Below are positions 33,701 through 43,133 of a DNA stretch of 64,000 nucleotides, one piece after another. The notes under the pieces were generated by a model that made no database searches, was not told where the DNA came from, and saw only the letters and a program-made list of their open reading frames with translations. Location of the stretch: positions 89,832,196 through 89,896,195 of the forward strand of contig OX328124.1 of the NCBI GenBank assembly GCA_946811695.1. The letters are read 5' to 3'. The position numbers and the translations under genes are program-made. The DNA comes from Gonocerus acuteangulatus (Eukaryota; Arthropoda; Insecta; Hemiptera; Coreidae). Within the stretch, counting starts at the first letter, position 1. The number at the start of each line of letters is the position of its first letter.

Positions 33701-36700
33701 TATCGGAAAGTTAATACACTTTATTCATGTCCAGTAGGTATTTTTTTTTACACTACTTTATTTAAAGCATGGGCTCCAAAACTCGCTTTTCTGCCCCGGT
33801 TAATTTGAATTTCTTTTAAACAATTGCTTCCTCTGCATTTTATTTGCTGCTTCTCAACAACTACTCAAAATGAGATTATTATTAAATCTTTTATTGAAGA
33901 ATTTATAGCCATTCCAACTAGTTTTCACATTTTGAGTTTTCACATTGATTCTTGTTTGTTTGTTTAAAATATTTGGGGCAAAAAACCGCCCCGAAGTCAG
34001 CGCCTGCCAAGTAAACTTGTCACACATATACCTATTCCATGCCCTTAGGTTAAGGTACGCTTTGCTTAAATAGTAATTGTGTCAAGATATTTTTTCTTTT
34101 TTAATTCTTGCTTTATTTATCCATTTTTTCTTCTTCTTCCTCTTTCCCCCCTTTTTTTCCTCTTTCCCTTCCTTTTTTTTTCCCCCCTTTTTTTTTTGTG
34201 AGTGACAAGGTCCTCGCTCTCACTTCCCCTGACACATTCATCAATCCTCAAAAAGGAAAACAATAACTACAGGTCTATTGTCCTATACCCGTATTGCGCG
34301 AGGGAATAACAATATTTATAGAAACTCTAAGACTTAGGAGTTGACTGAATAAAACGAAAAATTAACACCAAATATTCCAGAAATGCCTGTTATATAGTGT
34401 ACTTCCGACATTCCTCAATAATATGCTGGACTGTAAGTGATTTTCGACAGGTAAGACATTGAGGTGGAGCTTTCTTGGACATGAGATAATAGTGGGTGAG
34501 ACGAGAGTGTCCTAGTCGGAGTCTCGCTAACAGCACTTCCTCTCCTCGGTTGGACCTACAGGATGTCTTCCAAGGCTGGCAGTCACTCTTAACCATTCCA
34601 AGCTTATTAAAGCTTCTCGCTTCATCCCACATTTCTTGCCAACGTTGTTTGATTGTCCGTAGCAGTGGCAAGGCAAGCTCACTTATCGTTAGAGAGGTGG
34701 GTGTAATATTTGATAAATCATGAGCGGAGGACACTGTCACTTCATAACCCTTTAGACCCCTATGTCCAGGAATCCAGATGAGGTGAACAGTTTTCCCTAA
34801 ATCATGAAGCATTGTGGAGTACTGTAACAGTTTAATGATCCCCGGGTTATCGCTGAACATGTTGTGTATGTTCAACAATGCACTTTTCGAGTCAGTACAG
34901 ATCACTACGTTGGTCTCGGGTACCGTCATTGCATGGTACAAAAGCTGCGGAAGAGCAAACAATTCTGCGGAGTAAATATTTCTGGTGGAAGTTAATCTGA
35001 ACTGATACTCTGTTTGCTGGTATATGTAAGCGCAAGCGCACGAATCGCTGGTGTGTGACCCATCGGTGTAGATGACTCTTCTGTCATCAATTTTATGAAG
35101 GACCTCATGTAGTCGACAGCTCAATTTGATATTACTTGAGTCGTCTTTGCGTACTACTAAGAAGTGGTAGATAGGTTTAACATATCTCCATGGAGGCATA
35201 TATGCTTCTTTTTGAAGAAGGGTGAGCTTTCCAAGTTCATTTATCAGGGACTTCACACGGAGAGGCAAAGAAGCAGAGGAGTTTGCTTGAAACAATCCGG
35301 AAAATTTTGATGAGGCGATGCATAAATTTTACATATATATTTGGCGGCGAGACAGTGCCTCCTAGGAGGGGAGGAATTCCTGTCTCTGCACATAGCGACA
35401 GAACTGATGTGCTCCGGAATGCACTGGTTATGATCCGAATCCCGTTGAAATGAACAGTGTCAATGAGCTCAAGCACAGGTTGTTTGGCTGAGCCATAGAC
35501 AATGCTGCCATGATCTATTTTGGACGTTTTACTGAGAACTTTCAGTATCCTCGAGCGGTCAAAACATTGTCTTCTGAGTTCGCTTGTCAAAGGTCACTCC
35601 AAGGAACCGGACTTGATCTACAAACAGGATCAGATGAGACCCAAGCTCGAGTGGCAGAGACGATAGTTCTGCTCTGCACCGGCAGATATTGATTCTTGAT
35701 TTGTCACCTAATTTGCTTTATTCCTCCTTTTTAAAAAATGAATTTTATTTTTTATGTATTATGTTTTAAAAACCTAATGTCATTCCAGTTACACTTTTTA
35801 ACACCATCATCTTGTGTTTCAGGAACCTAATGTAATTCCAGTTACATTTTTAACTCCATCATCTTATGTTAAACTGAAAGGTTATGAAGGAATTAATACT
35901 TTTAACGTATCTCTTGCCTTCCGAAGTTATGAAGGAAATGGGCTTGTTCTTTATCATAAATTTAGATCTCATGGACACGTAAAGGTATTTAATATAAATT
36001 AGATATATCATATTTATTTATTGATCTATCTTAAAATATTAACTCAAATATTTTTTTTAAATCTCATTCTGTGAGAGAAGGCTGCAAAGCAGTTAAGTAA
36101 ATAAATTGTTCTACATGTTATCAGACAACTATACTTTTACATTGTAACACTTATACTACTTAACATTATAAATATCCATTTCAGATATTTTAATTTTTTT
36201 ATTACATGTTTTAAGACGACTCATTTAACTGAGTTAGTCATATGAAAATAACACAGAGTAAAATGCATACATGAGCAGGTCAAATTTAAATTTGTTAGCT
36301 CGGTCAGAGTCTTAAAAAGCCCACGCTCTAGTTAAATATCTTTGTTGAATATTTCACTACTCTACACAGACTAATATAAGGGCAACAGATGATCAAAATA
36401 AGCAGGAGGCCTTCTCTTTTCATTTGTTTTAATTTTTTTCTCAATTAATTTATTTCTTAATGCAAGATTTATAGGGTGATATTTTGAATTATTAAAATTG
36501 TTTTGTTTCTATTTATATAAAAAAATCAACATTATTTAGAAAAAACAAAAAAAAAAAAAAAACAAGCTTAGTAAATATTGTAATACCTGTAGGTGAAGGC
36601 CGTCGTCACTGGCATCGGTGAGAGTACCGATTTATAAATAGATTTAATTATTTATACCACTATTATAAAATTATGAATATAATATATTCTTTTCTTTAAG

Positions 36701-38626
36701 CTCTACTTGGAAGAGGGGAAATTAAAAGTTGAAATTGAAACAGAAGCTTCTCCTTTAGCCATCCTTGATAACTTTGATGAGAGATTTGATGATGGACAAT
36801 GGCATTATATTATACTTACAATTTCTAAAGATTCCCTTATATTAAATGTTGACCAAAGACCTATGATAACTACCAAACGAATTGACTTTACTACAGGTGC
36901 TTATTACATGATTGGAGGTAAGATTAATTTTTTCATTAAAAAATACTTTGTACTGTTTATTATAATGTTTAAGGCACAGTCCTATTTAATATTGATTTTA
37001 TTTGTGTTTAATTATTATGAAATTTATTCTTGTCCTTAAAGTAGTATAAATAAATGATTTATGTATGCCAATGAAGAACAATTTTTTTTTTTTTTTTATG
37101 ATTATTTTGTTATTATGTTGAGCTCTGTTTCTTCAAAGATTCTAAACTGTATATTTTGTTTTTTTAGGTGGAGTTTATTCGAAATCTGGCTTTGTGGGTT
37201 GTATGAAAATGATAAATATTGATGGAAACTATAAGCAACCAACAGATTGGACCACTGATGTAAGTTCAAAGACCGAAGAAGTTTTAAATTCCGTTTGCAA
37301 TATTTTTAAATTGAAACTTTTATAGAAGTTTTTTTAGTTATATTACTTAATATGATTCTGACCAATAGGATACAATTACTAAATGAGGCGATAACTGTCA
37401 AAATGAGTCTGGTCCAATTTTTCATCAAAATAATTTTTTTTCTCAAAAATGTTGTCTTTTTCCTTCTATCGCCTGGTAAAATCATTTTCATTCAAAACGT
37501 TCTCAATCACTAAAAAACAAGGGTAGAATAGTGGTTCCCTTTGAAAAGGGGATAGTTCCCCTATTCGACAAGTACAGTGCTCCAATCATTGAGGTTGGAG
37601 CACCACCCCTCCCTGAAAAGAAAATACAATTTGACTGCATTTTTATAAAAGATTTATAGCATAAACTAATTGTATACATGTTAATTTATAATATTTCTAT
37701 TCCAAATGTTTACTAGGTTAATACTTATATTATTATGTTTTAGGAATATTGCTGTCCTGGCCAAATAGTTTTTGCTTCTTGCCAAATGATTGACCGTTGC
37801 AATCCAAATCCTTGTGAACACGGTGGTTTATGTACACAAACATCAAATGAATTTAATTGTGATTGCCAGGGGACTGGTTACTCTGGAGCGGTATGCCATA
37901 CAGGTATATTTTGACATCAAATTTTGTTATTATTGATTCTTTGCCAAATCTGCATCGAATTAACAGGACATTCATTTTCCTTCCAGCTGTTAACTCCTTG
38001 TCATGCCAGTCCTATAGGAATGCTCATCCAGTTGGTGAAAAAGCAGAGTTAAAAGTGGACATTGATGGGAGTGGGCCCTTGCCATCTTTCCCAGTTACTT
38101 GCGAATTTTATGGTAATTATTTACAATTATGCCTATATAAAATTTAATGAACATTGTCTAAATTTTGAATATTCCCTATTTAGAACTCCAAAAGATGTCA
38201 TATTTTTGAATAGCTTATAAGCCATCAATTGTAAAAAATAATATGGTTTTGGAGCATTAGTTTTGTAATTAATTATCAATCACAACTTATTTAACCTTCA
38301 GAGCCAAAGTGACAAAAAAAGAAAAAAATAAGGGCATAATAACCTTGTAATTGTAGTCGATTGACCCTTGTAGTTGAAAGTAGCGTACACAAAGTAAAAA
38401 AACTCTCCAATGTCATATCAAAAGATATTTTTAACTAAATTCATTTGCTTGTTCAGATTTGAAATTAAATTTTTTATCTTAGTTTTTTGTGGAATTAATT
38501 ATCATATTTGGGCTTATTTAAACCTGAAATCTCCCTATGGGTAGGAAACACTTTGACATTAACTACCCTTAAGCCATGAAAAAACTAATTGTTCAAATTT
38601 ACATGGATATGATGTGTATGTGTATT

Positions 38627-38696
<70 letters not shown>

Positions 38697-41600
38697 AATA
38701 TAAAAGGTACTAAGAAGATAGATGACAAAGAGATAGATAAGCACCGTACTCACAGGGTAGCCACCACCTTCAACAGTCATGGGAGTATATAGAAAATAAT
38801 TTCGGTAGGGGCTGGGAAAATTTCGGGGGAGGGGCTGAGAACATTTCCGGGGTATGGAATACTAAAAATTTAGAACTTGGAATAGTTTTAGGCAACTAAA
38901 ACGCTATTACACGTAAAATAAAAAAAATGTATGCACTAAGTGATCTTATTTAATTTATTTTTAAGGGTTTTACGACAAATTTTTACCATCAAATCAAAAT
39001 TTCGGGGGGGGGGGGGGGCTGCAGCCCCCCCCCTTATATAAGCCCATGTCAACAGTGGCCAGGTTATTAGGCTACAGCCAGTGAAAACGGAGGGGTGGAA
39101 GGATTTTATCTCGAGGAACTGGATAGAACTGCTTATTTGGCCCCCTGATGAAGGCAGTAGCCAAAACACATCAACCTACCCTGTGTGTTCGATACAATTA
39201 TGCCTATATAAATCGGAACAGATGACAGATGGGCATCTGGGCACAATTTTTATATAATTTCATGAAGACAATCAAATAAAACCCAGTATATGTAAAAATA
39301 TAGTTATAAGTAAAAGAATGTGTGTTTTTCAATTAAGTATATAATTATAACGAAATAATTGAATATTTTTGTAAATAATCACTGTGCTTATCTTGTTCTT
39401 ACTAAGGAAGTTCATATAGATTCAAATATATCAACCTTCATTCATTAATTCTTTATGTTATTTATTTTAGGTGATGGAAGAACTGTAACCGTGGTTCATC
39501 ATACAAATGAAGAGTCTTCAACCATAGATGGCTTTCAAGAACCAGGGAGTTACCGGCAAGACATCATTTATGAAGCTAATTTACAGCAATTAGAAACACT
39601 TACAAATCGGAGTAAATCGTGTTCCCAATATATTTACTTCTCTTGTCGGAATGCTAAGCTTCTCAATTCACCATGTAAGGTTCTTTTTATGTGTAAACAT
39701 ATTTTTTATACTTAGAAATATGTGAACTTATCAAAGGAGTTCATTTTTGTTTTCTTTTTAGCTAAAGAAGAAAATTTTAATCCATTCTCATGGTGGGTAT
39801 CTCGGAATAATCAGAAAATGGACTATTGGGGTGGATCAGTACCTGGTTCTCGTAAATGTAATTGCGGCCTAATGGGGAAATGCGTAGACGAAACGAAATG
39901 GTGCAATTGTGATGCAGGTAAATTTCTAATTCCTAAATTACTATTAAATGGTTAACATATGCACAAAATTTCTTTGCTCTAAAAAACAAATAAACAAACA
40001 ACAATATCCACAAAATATTAAGATTTTCTAAATTGTAATTAAGTTTATTCAAATGTTCCAAACTATCACTTTATTGACAACTATATGTTGTCAAATAAAT
40101 ATTAATTTCCTACTTCATATAAAAATAGTCAAATATCTGTAATGTTTTTGTTTAATAACTTGTCAAAGATTTTTTCAAAATAATTATTTACCTTGTATAT
40201 GTAGTATATAAATTTATATTTTTTTAAATTTTAGGTTTGAATAGCTGGATTGCCGATGAGGGTGAACTAACTGACAAACACGAGTTGCCAGTTAGTCAGT
40301 TGCGGTTTGGTGACACAGGAGGACCTCTGGATGAGAAATCTGCGATTTATAGGCTTGGACCTCTTCGCTGTGAAGGCGATGGTTTGTGTTAATCTTTATC
40401 CTCTTCTACATTTAGAAACAAGTACTTCTGCTTCTGGAAATAATGCTAAAAAAAAAATATTTTTTATTTTTATTTTGGAAACTCAGATTTTCATTGTAAA
40501 GAAAATCCTCACTTGAGAAATTTTATTGAGTTTGTATTAGTAGCAGTTTTTTAGAGCTATCAATTCAGAACATACAAAATGATTTATTTTAGTTTTTCAC
40601 CATTTGGTTTAAAACTCTCTATTTATTCTTTCTTCATCCACTTTGATGTCATAATTAAGTCGAAGTTATGGAGATAATATTTTCTTCTTTTTTTCAGATC
40701 TCTTCAACAATGTTGTTACATTTAGAATCACAGACGCTTCAATTGAACTTCCAACATTCGACATGGGACATAGTGGGGATGTTTATCTCGAATTTAAAAC
40801 TACTCTACCTAATTCAGTCATAATCCATAGCAAAGGACCTTCAGATTATATCAAGTTGGAATTAATAGGTAATGTTATTTTTAAATCTAGATAAAAACAA
40901 TTACTCCTAAATTTGATTAATGCATATCATTATTTAAATTAATTTTAATATTGAGGTTCAGTTTAATTTTACTAGCATTTATTCTCTCTAAGGGGAGGTT
41001 ACTTGCTGACTAGGATGTATTAAACCATGTATCGATCAGGATGTTCCTTCCTTGGAATGATTTTTATTAGTAATCCTAATACAACTACTTATTAAAAAAG
41101 AAATAGGTATGGATATCTTTTTTTATAATAATTATTATATAATTATTATAAAAGTTGCTATGTTTGAATGGAAAAGGATTGTATTATAGAAAAAGATATG
41201 GAGAAAGAAGACAACCTAATATTGTTATGTGTAACAGTGAATTTGTCAAATTCGATATTATTCTCCCCTGATAAAGAACCTTCCCTTTTAAATTCTTTGT
41301 ATTATTTATTTATGTAAATTTTAAAGTCCATTATAATTAACTGAGAATTTTAGGACGGGTTATCTACAGGTCATCACCCTCTTCTAGCCAAGATAGGGCT
41401 GATGCCTTTTCTTTTTTCTAAAGAAAAGCCACCAACCCTAGTGGAAATCGAACCCACGACCCTTGGCACGGAGTGTTAAGTGCTCACGCCTTAACACTCA
41501 CAGCCACCGGGGCTCCTTTGTATAATTTATTTTAAGGCCTTTACATCTTTGTTCTTTGTATTATATTTTGCAATATATTCTTCTTTGTATTATTATATTT

Positions 41601-43069
41601 CATATTTATATTATTATGATTTATTTATAGTAGTGAGATAATTAAGAGATTTTTATTATAGAACGCACCACGTTGGGTCGCCAATTTAAATGTTATGATA
41701 TTTTTTATTTATTTAGTGTGGAGAGAATTTAATTTAATAAGCCCCACGTTGGGTGCCATTTAAATGTAATGATTTGTTTATATAGCAGAATATAGCAAGA
41801 ATAGCAGAATCAATTCTTATTGACTCCCTCGCCATTATTCAGAGCCACATATATGGCTGAAAAATGCTGTTTTTTTTCTTATTAATTTAATTATTATTTA
41901 ACTTTTTGATATATTTATCAGTAGTATTTTATATAATATCGTTACTTTTTTTTTTTTTTTTTTCGTTTTGTTAATTTATATTAATACTTTCATCACTATA
42001 TTCTCATTTATTTACTTAATTCATATAATGTTTTTATTTTTATTTATTTATTTATTTATTTTTTTTTAATTTAAAATACCTACAAGGTTGATCAACATGT
42101 TGTGTACGGAGCAACCCAATTTAGTTGGGCAACCAAACTTTTTGTACAATAAAGTTTTTCCTCTCCTCCTCTCCTCCTCTATAGAGAGAATTTAATTTAA
42201 TAAGCCACACGTTGGTTAAGCCATTTAAATGTTAAGATATAAATTATATTTATTTTAAAATTAATTAACTTTGTGGTCATGACTATTCAATGAGTACCTT
42301 AACCTTAGGGTATAAAGGGTTCCGAGTGACTAAAAAGAAAATAAGCACGTATTCCTAAACAGTTCTGACATACAATCATCAATTCAAATGTCTCACCAAA
42401 CAATGCAATAAATCAACACATCCACAAGAAATAACTCTTACCTTTTATTGAGTTGAGTCTTCCAAAGAAGTCAGAGTTCTTCACTTCAGTATTCACACTA
42501 AGTAATAATTTCTTCCTTAGCAGTATAGACAATGGATACGTGATCACTATTTTCATTTACACTTGACTTTGAACTTTATATCCAAGGCCGTTAAACATAA
42601 GAAATATTGATGCACTCTATAGACCATTTATAACAAAAAGACAATACAAATACACTGGCCAAAACCGAGAAAATAATGTGCTGGTCTGAACTCGGGAAGA
42701 TATCGTGTGAGAGTGTCCTTGGGAAGACGCTGCACGAGAGTCTGTACTCGGGAAGATAACGCACAAGAGTGGGAGTTTTTAGCGGGAAGATGTAGATGCT
42801 TTCTTCCACTACCTTCTGTTGCTTGTATTTTTATATCTTTATTAAGGTATTTTTTATTTTCCTGTAATAAAAGGTGATTAATTTATTGTTGCTTGTATGT
42901 ACATTTATTTTATACCTATTATATGTCAGTACGGTCCAGAAACAATATAAATTTAAATTATATATGATGCGATATTCTCGGAAATTGGGGATTATAGTTT
43001 ACGCAAGCTTTTAAACTCCCAACGGCTATTTTGAATTTAAAAAGGTTCTTGTCAATGTAATATATCATT

Positions 43070-43133
<64 letters not shown>

